Shown here in pieces: positions 1 through 12,400 of a stretch of DNA of 64,000 nt. The notes under the pieces are model-generated. The model was not told the origin of the DNA. It did not search any database and worked only from the letters and a program-made list of their open reading frames with translations. This DNA comes from Cladorrhinum sp. PSN259. Lineage: Eukaryota > Ascomycota > Sordariomycetes > Sordariales > Podosporaceae. The DNA lies in assembly GCA_033725935.1 (NCBI GenBank), contig MU867089.1, forward strand, positions 1 to 64,000, given 5' to 3'. Each line of letters begins with the position of its first letter. The first letter of the stretch is position 1. Made by a program: the position numbers and the translations under genes.

Positions 1-94
<94 letters not shown>
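1..94. repeat. (GAAA)n tetranucleotide microsatellite
   Basis: An uninterrupted purine tract of AAGA units opens the window and ends at the GGGG before position 100. It is probably longer, because it is cut by the window edge. Only simple-sequence DNA is visible. Confidence 0.97.
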
Positions 95-95
<1 letters not shown>

Positions 96-1125
96 GGGCT
101 ACAAGTACTGGAATCTAAATACGAGTTCCACCAAAAAGAAAGAGAGAAAAAATATTACTCGGTTTTTATTCAGAGAACTGTCAGTACTTTCTGCTCCCCA
201 GCAGCCAGGAAAAAGCAGATAAATAAATAGTGACTGCCCGACCCAAGCATAAACGAAATGGTGCCAATCAATGATATATCATTTTACAAAGTCGAGAACA
301 GTGTGCTTGCTTGCCATGCACAAAGTAGCTTCAACTAAAGTCTCACAAAGCCATCATATCTCATCATCCAATTCCAACTTCAAATAATAAAAGTCTACAA
401 AGCTGATCACTTGCTTGTGGAGATCGCGATCGAAGATAGAGCACTCAATCCAGTCATACAAGTTATACAATAGAATCCCATCAAGCAAGTCGCACAGCAG
501 CACATCACATTACGATGATCTCTTAAAGTCATTCAAAACAAATTCCAATCAGAAATGTTGCTTTCATTCCATTTTCCAAACAAACGAAAAAAAAGAGGGC
601 AAGTAATGCCTTTGAACTCGCTAACAAGTCAAGAAAAGCTCAACCAGCTAGAAAGTTGTGTTGGTATATAATATCCAAATACCTCAATCAAGAGGGGGCT
701 CAGATTTGCAATTCAGAAAGAAAAAAAAAAAAAAAAGACACAAATAAAAACTCCTCCATACCAACACACCACTTCCCTTTTCATCTCATCCAATCCTAAT
801 CAAACATAGTTAAAAGAAACAGAGTATTCCAGACAAAAAGAAGTTTTCCAGACAATTTTCAGGTTGGGAGATTAAACAAAAACCCCGGCAAGTCAACTGC
901 ACCGGGTGTTTTCAGGGGTGCTGTTATAATACCCCCCTTTTCTTCTCCCCGTTTTGTCATTTTTCACTTCCACATGATCTCCTTGCTGGTCCGCTCAACG
1001 CCGTATAGGACATGCTCCTTCTGTTTCTTACACCATCGCCTCTTTCCTAATACATTACTTTAGATGAACAAAAGAGAATAGGTGACCACATATTAATGTG
1101 CTCTTTCCTCCACTTCTGACGCTTC
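95..1125. other. Gene-free stretch downstream of the phosphatase gene
   Basis: A/T-rich sequence with short A tracts (for example around 720-737) and no ORF with recognisable content. The part next to 1125 is presumably the 3' untranslated region of the minus-strand phosphatase gene. The small ORF at 415-606 is compositionally unremarkable and is not called. Confidence 0.6.
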
Positions 1126-3822
1126 TCATATCATATCATCAATGGATCGCACGATCGGGGTCTCGCCTAGTGTTGGTGGGCTGCGTGGGTCTTCATACTG
1201 GGGAGGTCGACCAAATGGATAAAACGGATCCCGAGGAAACATTGTCTCTCGAGGGGAGAACAGAGCATCTGGTGGTGTTGGGGGAACTTCGACGAGCGCT
1301 GGGGCTGAAATTCCAGGGAACGCTTGATGTATCGGATTGTTCGTCATAACTTCCTCTCGAGGTGACATGAGAGATCCGTCGTCACAGAAACTTCGCTTGA
1401 CGGTGATCGTTCGTTCAGGAAGCTTAGTCTCTTGTTTCTTGGCAGGTTTTGGCGGAAGGGCGAGGCTGAGAGCAGTGAATCCGACGCTACTCCTTCCATC
1501 CGATGACGAAGGCCGTGACTCAGCAGGTTTGGGAGCAGGCTCTGGTGGGCTGAGAGTCATATGCGAGAAACCAAAGGTGCCCTCTGGTGACAGAGACTTC
1601 TTCTCTACTGGCTTTGGAGGTGGCGCAAAATGCAATGGCGCAAAACCAAAGTTTTCTGACGGCCCAAACCTATGCGCGCCAAAGCCAGGGGAGGGAGGTG
1701 GCCTCGCAAACGGATCTGGTGGCGGAAAGCCGGGCGACATCGGTGGCCGAGAAAGCTCAATGGGTGCTGGTGATAATCTAGGTGATGGCGGTGGCCTCGA
1801 CAAAGACATGGGAGCAAACCCAGAGGGAGCAAAGCCCGGGGATTTAGGTGGCATAGATAGCGTGAATGAGCCGAACCCGAACCCCGGTGATGGTGGTGCC
1901 CTGGTGATTGTAACCGGAGCAGATGGGAACCCAGGGGAAGGTGGTGGCTTGGAAAATGAGCTGACCGATGACGCGAATCCAGAATCTGGATGTGACGGCA
2001 TGAGCAAAGAATCCATGTTGAAGCGACCAAATTTCCCAGGATCCGATTCGTCTTCCTTTTCTGTCCAAGAGAAGCTCGAAGGTGCTGACGAAGGACCTGG
2101 TGAGATAAGCTCCAAGTTCTGAGAAGATGTGTTAATTCCTCGAACGGGGCTGCGCTCCGTATTCTTGCCGCTCGAAACCGGATCCTCAACAGGTAGTGGC
2201 GCAGTGAGGGGCTCTTTGTGCGGCAATTCGATCTGATCCACCGACATTGTTGCCCTGTGCGTCGGGCTCCTTCCGGATCGAAGCTTGAGGCCCGAGCCTG
2301 GGGACAACCTCCTCTTGGAAACCTCCTTTTGAAAGTCCTGCAAGCAATACATCAGGCGCATATTTGGGCTAATCCACCGACTCTTTGCCTGTGCATTGTG
2401 ATACGCATCATTGACGCTCAACTCGGGGTTCTGGTACAATCCATAAGCGATAATCAAGCTGGCCGATCTGCTAGCACCCTGCTGGCAGTGAACCAACACC
2501 TTCTTGCCCTCCTTTGTCTTTTTCTCGATCGTCTCACAAAGCGGCATTAGCTCAGGGGCAATGTCAGTATTATGGTCCCAAGGCATGTGAATGTACTCGG
2601 GCTCCTTGAAAGACTGAGCCTTTGGAGTCGTTGGGGTGTCGGGGAAATATTCAAAGGCTGTCGCGAAGCTTGCAGTGGTCACAGCCGTGTCGGGAATCGG
2701 AGAATCATCAGCGGGCTTTTGCTCTTCTTCTGATGGTTGCCTCTTCCAGAGTTTGAACGGGTTATGGACCTCTCTGGCGACATTGATCACCACGTCAAAC
2801 CTGGAAGCCTCCTCAGCAGTTGGCTCAAGATAAAGATACACATCATCACCGTAAATGGCGATCGGGCCGTCGGGATAGCCGGGAGATTTTTGATCCTCAT
2901 CACCTTCGACCTCATGGAATGGCTCAATTTCATATGCAGCGCGATTTGCGACTTGCGTTCGGATTGGCGAGTCTTCCTCTGCAATAGTTGATCCAAGGCC
3001 GGGCGCAACTGGGGCCTTCGGTGGGCGGAGAAATGAAGACAACCCCGTCTCGTTGCGCTCTAATACCGTTGGGATGGTCATTCCCCCAGCGGGACCGAAT
3101 GTGGAAGATTTCAACCCAGAAAGCATGTGAGGCGAAGAAGTCGAGTGTTTAAGAGCGCGACGCTGAAGCATGGGGGCAACTGTTGGCGAGCTGGGGACTT
3201 CTTGCGTTATGTTGCGCATGATCAAATCGGATGTGCTGGTTTTGAGGCTCAATTGGCTCGGCTTCCGCTTCATGGTAGGGATTTTTGGCTTGATGAAAAC
3301 GGGGGAGGATGGTTCTGACACCTCAGTTGAGGAGAGTGAGCCACCAAATGGCGGCTGAATTGAAAGCCCCTTCATATTTTTTGGTCGTCGGGGCGCTGGG
3401 GAAGTCATTGGACGCTCCAGTGTTGGGCTAGATATTGAGAGGCTGGCCATCCCAGACATGCCTCCAAATGGGGTAGGCGCAAAAGTTCGAAGGGGCACCA
3501 AGTTGACTGGTGAGTCGGGCGATGATGAAGGTGAGGGATCTGAGAGATCCGATGAGTCTGTGCACGAGACGGTAGTCGTTGGTGACGAGTCTGCCGACTC
3601 GGCAGTCGATGTGCTGTCATTGTGCTTGTGAACAGACTCTGAGGGCAAGGCACCGGGCCTCAACCCTGGCTGTGAATTTCTTGAAAGCTTCGAGTCCTCC
3701 ATGACCAAATTTGGGTCAACAATGGTGACAGTCGAGTGATCCAAACCGTTTTCTATACCATAAACAGACATAAATGAGGGTATTTGGTCCTCATACAGTC
3801 GTCGAGATGTGGCTGACGGCAT
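1126..3822 (-). CDS. Dual-specificity (MAP kinase) phosphatase, Msg5-like
   Basis: An 898-residue reading frame without introns. The catalytic dual-specificity phosphatase domain lies at about residues 330-490. Its signature HCQQGASRS is near residue 443, and the general-acid region (MPWDHNTDI) lies upstream of it. In this family the Cys-Arg loop removes phosphate from both Thr and Tyr of a MAP kinase; yeast Msg5 and similar fungal proteins act on cell-wall and pheromone MAPKs. The long Ser/Thr/Pro-rich N-terminus (about 1-330) probably holds docking and regulatory sites. The C-terminal tail carries repeated PPxSPGF units (about 620-715), potential proline-directed phosphorylation or SH3/WW sites. 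I chose the first ATG in frame at 3822. The frame stays open upstream to about 4005 but has no ATG there, so an upstream exon cannot be excluded. The assignment to Msg5 rather than another DSP is inference. Confidence 0.85.
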   Translation of the reverse strand: MPSATSRRLYEDQIPSFMSVYGIENGLDHSTVTIVDPNLVMEDSKLSRNSQPGLRPGALPSESVHKHNDSTSTAESADSSPTTTVSCTDSSDLSDPSPSSSPDSPVNLVPLRTFAPTPFGGMSGMASLSISSPTLERPMTSPAPRRPKNMKGLSIQPPFGGSLSSTEVSEPSSPVFIKPKIPTMKRKPSQLSLKTSTSDLIMRNITQEVPSSPTVAPMLQRRALKHSTSSPHMLSGLKSSTFGPAGGMTIPTVLERNETGLSSFLRPPKAPVAPGLGSTIAEEDSPIRTQVANRAAYEIEPFHEVEGDEDQKSPGYPDGPIAIYGDDVYLYLEPTAEEASRFDVVINVAREVHNPFKLWKRQPSEEEQKPADDSPIPDTAVTTASFATAFEYFPDTPTTPKAQSFKEPEYIHMPWDHNTDIAPELMPLCETIEKKTKEGKKVLVHCQQGASRSASLIIAYGLYQNPELSVNDAYHNAQAKSRWISPNMRLMYCLQDFQKEVSKRRLSPGSGLKLRSGRSPTHRATMSVDQIELPHKEPLTAPLPVEDPVSSGKNTERSPVRGINTSSQNLELISPGPSSAPSSFSWTEKEDESDPGKFGRFNMDSLLMPSHPDSGFASSVSSFSKPPPSPGFPSAPVTITRAPPSPGFGFGSFTLSMPPKSPGFAPSGFAPMSLSRPPPSPRLSPAPIELSRPPMSPGFPPPDPFARPPPSPGFGAHRFGPSENFGFAPLHFAPPPKPVEKKSLSPEGTFGFSHMTLSPPEPAPKPAESRPSSSDGRSSVGFTALSLALPPKPAKKQETKLPERTITVKRSFCDDGSLMSPREEVMTNNPIHQAFPGISAPALVEVPPTPPDALFSPRETMFPRDPFYPFGRPPQYEDPRSPPTLGETPIVRSIDDMI

Positions 3823-6800
3823 ATTCGACACAGCTGCGGAATGGCAAAAAATCCTTCCTCGGTAGTCCCTCTTGTTGAAAAACCAAGTATAATCCCCCAA
3901 TCTCCTTTCAATTCTTGTTGCAACCACGTACTCGGCGTTGGATGTTGGCCACCCGGTCGCCTGGCCTCCTCGCCGTCTGATAATCGCCGAGGGGCAAAAA
4001 ATCACAAGCGGACGCTATTCCAATTGCAATCGCCAGACCCAAGAATATCGGCGTGTGCGAGTGCCGAGTTTAAGAATTGTTGAAAATCGAACAAGTTGAG
4101 AAAGGCGAAGAAGTCGAAAACCAAGAGGGACAGCGCTGCTGAATCCTTTTCCACAACTCCTGGGGTTTTGCCTGAAAAATAAGAGAGAAAACGACACCAA
4201 GAATCCACAACTCGCCTATGATCAAACAGCCAGATACAAAGCTTGCCGTGATTAGAATAAGAAGAATACAATTATCGAGAGGATGCGACAAAGTGAAAAA
4301 AAGACGTCGCTCGCTGGTCGAAGGGGCAGAGAACAATGAGGTGTGTCGAGGCGGGTGTCGAAGGCTGGGGCAGGCCTTGCTAAAAGGTCAAGGTCGCGCG
4401 GAGAGAGACTGCGGCGCAGCCGAGAGGGGGGAAGGATCAATAGGTAGTTTAGGTAAGGGAGAAGGTGTACCGAATAGAAAGAACCTGGAAGAGGGCGTCG
4501 TCGTGAGAGGGGGAGAGGAGAGGCTAGAAGGAGGCGGGGTCCCTTTGTCTCTTTGCTACACCACCCGTCCAGTCGAAAGTGCCGTCCGACAATGCTGGAG
4601 AAAGGGAATAGGATGGGATGAGAGTTGGGATGCAAAAGGGAGAAAATCAAAATCGAAAGCGCTTTGCAGAAAGAATGGAATTGGGCAAGGGTGTCGCTGC
4701 GTGGCAGTGAGCGGGCATTAGAGAGAAGCGCAGAGCAAGAAGCGCTGAATGGGGGAAAGACGGCGGGAGGCAGGACAGGCCTGGGCAGGCAGAACACGCA
4801 CCCTAACACCACACATTCCTGGGCCCCGGGGGCAGGGAGCAAGCGTCGACAGGTGCAGGCCCTCTCAGCTCTGGTGCAGAAAGCAAGAGCATCCATGGGG
4901 GCCTGCTCCCCACTCCCGTGGCCGCGTGCAGGGGCGCTGGCTGGGATGTGGGCCGCGGGGACGACCAGCCAGGCCAATGACAAGCAGCTACCATGGACTC
5001 CACCACCAAAACAGAGCGCCGGCGGCTAGCCGCCTTTGCGACTTGCTTGCTTTCAAACAATCCTCGCTATAAATAGAAGGTGCGACCGTCGAAGCAAAAA
5101 TTGGACCAACGACGTGATTGGATGGACCGCCCCTGTCTTAACTGCCCTGGGCCAATCAGACACTGGCTCGAGAACTGTCCGACCGCAATCGACCCCCCTG
5201 CTCCTCCTCTTCCCATCGCCCCTCTGCGCTTCTCTTCGTCTGCGCTTGCTTGATCCTTTCCTCTCGGCTTCCTTTTTATTCCTCTGTCAGTCTTGGAATG
5301 TAATAAATCCGGGATGATGACCCGTCAAAACTAGTGTACACTAAAACTCCATCTCACTTTTTTTGTCTTTTAAGAAGTGATGGTGTAATTATATCTATTC
5401 ATTTTAAGCGGTACTATTGATAGAACCCGGAAGCGTAATAATAGGGCTGCTTGGGTTAGGTCGGTACCGCACACGGTGAGTGCTGCTCATCTCTTCGAAT
5501 TCAGGGCGCTTATTTGTCCGATCTATTCCATGTGGAGGATTGGACAATGAACATCATTTACTAGCAATAGCCGCTTCCTCAGAGCGCCTGCCCGCGTTCT
5601 GGTGTTCCTTTTGCTGCTGATGATCCTCCACGCCTCGAGCTCGCAGTGTGACAAGACGTTCAACGCCATAGGTCATGTGAATGACAGCCAGTGGCCCGTT
5701 GGTGGTTGGACAGGTCCAACTCTGGAGGCACCCGATGTCTGGCCCCGGCGGTGAGCTCCGTGCCGCACGGCTCCAGAGGGAACTACATATACCACGGAGT
5801 AGTCACGACCGTAGATGGGATAAAAAGACTGTTTACATATGGTACGGGTACATGTCTTGTTTTTCAGGGGTTAGTAATTATATCAGATTTAGTGACGGCT
5901 CGGAGAGACTCTAAAAACTCACCCCAGTTTGTCTGAATTATATATATCTTGCCGTGTGTGCAACCGACTTTTTTGCCGTCTTATTCTTACAACTGTGTAG
6001 TATTCCTTGTATTACCTGTATGAACACCTTTCGTGAAAGGTGAGGTCGCCGTTCCTGTGGATACGCAAAAACCCTCGGTGGCATCTGAAACAAGCCAAGT
6101 TCATTTCGAGTGGGGCTCGAACTGTGCGCTATTAAATCTTTTGGGTTTGACCTCACGTGTCGAGGGTGGAGAGCGACGGGAATGCTCCATCTGATAGTTT
6201 GCTTTCCTCCATCCATCTCGAACAGTGAGTGCCATCACAAGAGGGGAGCCTCCCAGATTTCGAGGTTTCGAGCTCTCGACCAGAAACGCCAAGCAAAGAG
6301 CCTCAAGAGCCTCATCGCCAATTCTTCCCTTTTTCTGTCCTTTCTGTGTCATTTTCGGCCCCTAGATGTTTTGCAGCCCGGACTAGCTCACTGCGACGGA
6401 GCAATTACCATGGTGCCTTGCATGTTTTGTTTTAAAGCCACGCTAACAGCAAGCGAGGACATCTCGAGAAAAACATCGAGCTGAACAGAATTCGCAGGTG
6501 CAGAGTGCCTCAATCAGTCTGCATTAGATTATATCTACACTATAGGAGGATTCGATATGGCATGACAGCCACGTGGAACACATGTGTATATGTGTTGCTT
6601 CTGCCGCTGCCAAACGGGGCGCCACGTTGCGAGGAGGAGCACGAGGCAAGGAAAACCCCCCTACCTATATCAACGAAGGCCCATTGTCCAATTGCATTCC
6701 GTAACTCGGCTACAGTTCGAAGTCTCAAGAAAACAACAACTTGGCTTTCAAAACAGATGATGTCAGGATCGAGATGGGCGCACTCCCACCTCCGTATCCC

Positions 6801-9493
6801 CAAGGATTATAGCTCAGTTCACTAGCAGGGGGCTAGTTTTCCAGACAGGTGGAGTTTCAACAAGTCTTATTCGTTTATCTATTGACAAGACGTGCAAGAA
6901 ATTATGTTTGACGAACATGAGAGGAGAGAAAATACAAACATCTCGGTTATGAAATAATGTTACGGCACTTGGGGGATGCTATCAAAATTTGTACCGTCAC
7001 CATCGTCTCAAATACCCAAACATCAAATGTGGGGCTTCAATCGCTTTCGGTTTGCCTTTCTTAAACTTCAAGAAAGGTGTCGTCGGGTCGGCCTGTGACG
7101 GCCCATATCTTTTGCCTGCTCATGTAACACCCGATTGGAACTGAGAATATTCGTGAAACCTGAGGAGATGCGGTTGACACGTGCATCGCTGATCAACTAA
7201 TCCAGTTTTTTTTTCAGCCTCCAATCACAGGTTCTTTCTATCACCGGCAACACTGATGTCAAAACTTCGGAATCCAACATAAAGAGTTGAGACTTTGGGC
7301 TTTCCCTTGGAGACTCCGTACTTGGAAGGCACGACGGGTTCCTCTGGTCTCGACGAGGATTAATGGATTGTGCTAGGAAATCTCACGGCGTCGATGCCTC
7401 TTGTTAATGCATCTCTTGACACAGATATGGATCTCGCTGATCGGGGAAAAAAGCAACTCTGTTGCCAACCTTCTTGACACTGTCCGAGTCCATTTCCTAT
7501 ATGCAAGCCCCTGCATACTACATACATATTTACTACTTGCTCATCAAAGAATTTCGAAGTATGGACACGGCGATCTGCAAGTCAATTCGCCCCCTCTGTT
7601 TTGCCTATAGGCTATAATCACACTTGATTACCTACAAGCTGCAACCGTGCCATACGTCTTCTCGCAGTTCAGTCTGGAATGAAGTTCAGAAAAAGGGGTG
7701 AGACACTCCTATCCAGAATAGTCAAGTTGCAAGCGAAGGAGGATGATGTTTGTGAGATATGATATGCAGCAAAGAGGCACAAATGATTAAAAGCAAAATT
7801 TAAAAAATAAATGCATGTGCTTGCATATGCGAATGTTTCAATGCCGGAAGATTTTTGTTGAAATCGGGTCTGATTCGCCAATTTATTTATTCCTCGGAAG
7901 GAGGGGATTTTCGTTTTGTGCGTGCGTGCGTGCGTGCGTGCGTGCAGTGCGTGTTTTGCGTCTGTCTGTTTGTGCCGTCGAAAACCAACAACCCCTGGTG
8001 AGCGTAGGTAGGTCTGTCTTACCGGCCAATCTCCTCTCCCCTTTTCCATGCCTCTCACTCACTTCCAACTCACCTTGGATTCCTCTCTTCACCTTGAACC
8101 CCTGACACACTGTTTAAGAGGAACGTGCTCCTCCAATTTCGAAATTTTGGACAGTCGGCCCGTGCTTGAGTCGTTATCGAAATTGCATAAATATGCACTG
8201 TGTACGCGAATATGGGGAGACAGCAAAGCAGAGTAAAGAGAAGAAGAAGGAAGGATGAGAAAGGTGGCCCCTTTCCGAAGGGACCCGTCAGTCCTACCAA
8301 CCGATTTTCGTCTGTCTGTTGATATCCCGCGTTTCTGTGTCTCGTGAGACACTGAGAGTGGTGGTTGACTGTAAAATCTGCGGGGCGCTGCAACCCCCAA
8401 ATGCGTGCCATAAGCGTGCAACCTGCATGACGCGCTTTGGCCCATCGGGGAGAATCCTGTAAAGGTGCCTGATTACTTAGGCGATGAATGCCCAACGTTG
8501 TCTGAGAAGAGAAAACCCAAGAGCGTTGGGAAAGTCGACGGTAGCACAAGCAAATTCTGCTGCTTATGATTGCTCTTTGGGTCTTGTTTGGCGGTTTATA
8601 TTAGTCTCCATTCGTGGGGCCACAAACCATGATCTTGTGTAATTAATGGATCGAAGGGCTACCTGGTATTTAAAGGTGGCAGTTAATTATTAGCAGGAAA
8701 AGGGGGGCGTAAAGGTTTTTTCTGGTGAGAAAAAAACATGAGTCTGAGCATGTTGCATTTGCTGCATCAAGACGGGAAAGCAACCCCTCACTCATCTGTC
8801 TCCAATCGCATACAGCACCGCTTGCTTGCTTTGTCGTCGAATTGCGCGCTGCATGATTGCAAGCGTCAACCGACTGCCGTTCTCCAGTCCCCAGTCTTGT
8901 CTTCTTTCGAGAAATCTGTGGAGCCACCGAACGACGCACCGAACCAGCGGGCGCGCTGCTTTGGCTCCATTTTGCTGTGATTTGTGCTGGGCATCCTGGG
9001 GTCCATCCATTCCCGTCCACGGGGGGTCCCTCACATGTTCCACTCCTCTACGTATTCCAATATCCCATTCCATATCCCATACCACGCGACAAACTCCTCA
9101 CCTTTCACCATAACCATATACCTTGTTAATCATTGCCATAATACGTCTATTCCTGTTTCAGCGCATCAAGTATATTGCAGTAATTCCCTTGCTTCGATTC
9201 GCAAAACGACAGCCTGCATACCTACCCACTCCGCCATCCAACCGACCGTGCTCGACGTCACCCCCCTGCTTCGCTGCTTCGCTGCGAGACAAGAGACAAG
9301 AGGCAGAATATCGATGGATTGGCCAGGCCGCTGGTGTCGCTCCTTTTATAATACCTACAGATAATGCGTGAATCGAGTTACGAGTTCAGTCCCGAATCCA
9401 GAGTGAAAACGGCCAAAAGACATTGCAGGGTGGAAAGGCGCAAATCAAGAGGGAGCGCAGAGAGGAGGGCAAGGCCCAGGGCAATTCCCCAAA
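3823..9493. other. 5.6-kb stretch without a convincing gene
   Basis: The first few hundred bases are probably promoter and leader of the minus-strand phosphatase. The minus-strand sequence around 4250-4980 is C/T-rich, as fungal leaders often are. A TATAAATAG sequence lies at about 5069 on the plus strand with no gene clearly attached. A short open frame at 5551-5754 encodes a hydrophobic, signal-peptide-like stretch but lacks an upstream ATG. A GTGC microsatellite lies at 7918-7945. The remainder up to 9493 may be promoter and leader of the gene at 9494. I saw no rRNA or tRNA. Confidence 0.5.
7918..7945. repeat. (GTGC)7 microsatellite
   Basis: Seven perfect GTGC units lie in intergenic DNA. 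Alternating purine-pyrimidine GC-rich repeats of this kind can adopt Z-DNA; that is general knowledge and not shown here. Confidence 0.95.
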
Positions 9494-12400
9494 ATGAGTG
9501 GACTCCCCACAGCGGCTTCCTACAGCAGGACCAACACAGGGAGCGACAACACCCTTCGAGAGGCGTATTACAACCACAGCGGCAGCTTTGACAGTAGTCT
9601 CAGCCCACCAAACATAAACAATTCAAACACGCGCAGCAATCCCAACCTCAGCTCGTCCTTCCACACCACCAGCGACACAAACAGCGTGTTTGTGCACCGT
9701 CAAAACCACAACTCGTCCAAGCTGCCGGCCTTTCGATTTGCTGACCTCAAGCGAGAACCCATTACCGTGCCCTCGCTCCTCCTGCAGCGCATCCCACCCG
9801 CCGCTGCAGCCGTGCCGTCACCTCCAGGTGCTCCGAGTGGTGCCAGCAGTGCTGAAAAAGAAAACGGGCAGGAAGCCCAATCCCAGCAACCCCAGCAATC
9901 GCAACAGCAATTGCAGCAATCGCAGCAATCGCAGCAATCACAACTATCGCAATCCCAGCAAAACCGGAGAATCCCAGAAACACCCCTCCACCATTTCAGC
10001 AGCGCCCAGAACTTGTCGTCAGAGAAGGCCGTCGCATTTGAAACACTCGCACAACATTCGCACAATTCCCAGCTACCCAGCAGAACAAAGTCGCTAAAGT
10101 TCCAGTTTACAGCCGGTGCGCCATCGTCCAACGGTTTGTCGGCAGGCTCAAAGCGCCCATCATCATTCTCAGATAGCCCCAGAGTAATTGGCAGCGTCTA
10201 TGCGACGCGGTCGCAACCGTCATACGTCGCGACTCCGGTCACCAAACGCCGTCTAACAACAACTTCGGCTGCCGTGCATGCAGAGACCGAGCAGGAACTC
10301 GACGACCCAACACTTTTGCCCGACAGCGCGACCAAGGAGTGGGCACAAGGTCAACGAGAACTGTTACGATCAATTACCACCGAAGTCGCAAAGACGGACG
10401 ATAGGAAGAGGTCGCGACCTCCGATCTCATCCCGGAATACCGGCGCCGCAAGTGTCGTCAGCACTACAAGCCCAAGCACGCCCGGCGGACGCTCCGCGGT
10501 ACTCCCATCCCGGATCTTCCGGTCCGTCGGACCTCGAAAAAGCGTGGTGGTTCTCGAGATGCCCTCTAAGAGAGCGGCCGAAAACTCGTACGTCGAGGAA
10601 ATATCGAATTCGAACCAGCGCGACCGTGCGCTGCAATCTCTCGAGGGCCGCAACAAGGATGGCTTCCAAGAGGCGGGTGATATGACGACATCGACCGACA
10701 ATGACAACACTGCCGACATCTTTATGAGAATTGCCGGGGAGGCGACCACACGTCGTGCGCCGGAAGGGTTAAACAATGGAAAGGGGAAGGCGGAGGATTC
10801 CAGCGCAATAGTAAGTAGCTTGTGGAAATATTGGATTGAGTTCAACGGTCTGGCGGGGTCTCGGGAAATTGACTAAGAGTCTAATTGCTGTCCACAGTCT
10901 CGAATAACCCGCATCTCCCATCGTAGACCGCTCTCGGCCGCGATTGCTTCATTTCAAGCCACCTCTCCACCGCCAGTTGCGCGTCGACTTTCTGATCAGC
11001 GGGAAAACACCCGCTCTCGACAGCGCGCCGAGAGTCAGACCGCCCAGCACATGACGAGAGAGTTGGCATATCGGACAAGCACCAAAGAGAAACCCGCTCC
11101 CATAATGACGACCGCCGAGGACCAGACCACGACCCGCACAGTATCAATTCGGACGCCCTTGAAACCGTCACCCATCACCCCAAGGACGATCCAATTCCAG
11201 GATTCGCTTAGCGAAAGCGCCTCGGCGTACCAACGAAGGAGGCAATCAATCACGGAGAATAACAATCTTACGAACGGAAGAACCTCGCAATATAGAGCCT
11301 CGAATATTTCGCAGCCGCGGACATACAATTCTTCTCCATTAGTCCCCAAGACAATGAACCTTCAGAAAGATGAGCCCATCCAAAGCACCGAGACAAACCA
11401 GGCCGCCGCCGAGGGCACCGAATCTTCATCATCGACAGCAGCACCTTCCACCGTTTGGGATGAGTTGGATGATTTAAAATCACGAATTAATCGTTTGGAG
11501 CTAACAGGAAAGATGCCGGCCACTTCTGGGGCGGCAATGTCCAGGGCTTCAGATGACCGGCCGCCGACCGCCACCACGAATGCTACCACCATGTCCGGAT
11601 CTCCAAAACGCGGGTCCGGTGCTGGTGGTGCCCAGGGAGATGCTGCTAGTACTACATCATCGCATCGTGAGGCTCCATCCCAGCTGCTCTCTGCTCTCAT
11701 CAAGGTCAAGACTCTCGTGGGCCACGATGTTTTCACTGCTTTGGATACAGCCGCCAACGATGCTCTGGCATTGTCTGCGATGATGGGAAGTGTTGGACAG
11801 CCCGGTCCGATATCGAGTGGTGCCAGCAGCATTGGGGTAAATGGCGGTGTAACAGACAGACAGTTGCGCAGGAAAGCGGATAACGTTTGCAGGAGTTTGA
11901 CGGAATTATGCATAGCCCTCGCCGACGAGCTCGGTCAGAATAGGCCATCCCAACCATCTTCTGCTCGCGAAAGCAGTGAGGTCTTGCTGAGCCCAACTAC
12001 GAGACAAGCAGCTGCCGCCTCCAGACGACCCAGCGCGATTGCAGAGACGATAACGATCCCTTCAAAGAGTCCCAGAGCGCCAACAAGCTTGGAGCAGAAG
12101 AGGCAGTCGCTTCTTGCGTCTAGTATGATCGGTACCCCGCGATATTCTGCGGTTCCCGCAACACCAATAGAGCAATTGAGCACAGGTCGGAAATCATCGT
12201 TGCTGTTAGGTCGAAGCCGTCAGGCGGGAACGGAGGAATTAGAGGAACAGTCTGGGAGAAGGTCATCGTTGCTGTTGAGGACTCGGAGAGCCGGGACAGA
12301 AGAGCCGGAGGATAATCGTGAGGGGCGAAAAACCTCGTTACTTCTCCGAACCCGGAAGGCCATGAACGAGTCTGAAGATGAAGAGGTACGCTTCCGTGCG

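Noticed and set aside
1337..2122. 261-codon Gly/Asp-rich plus-strand ORF inside the phosphatase gene
   Set aside because: Antisense shadow of the Pro/Ser-rich tail (Gly is the antisense of Pro codons); no independent evidence.
4218..4983. Long ORFs on both strands upstream of the phosphatase
   Set aside because: Composition (Arg/Gly or Leu/Pro/Ser) follows the purine-rich strand; likely leader and promoter DNA.
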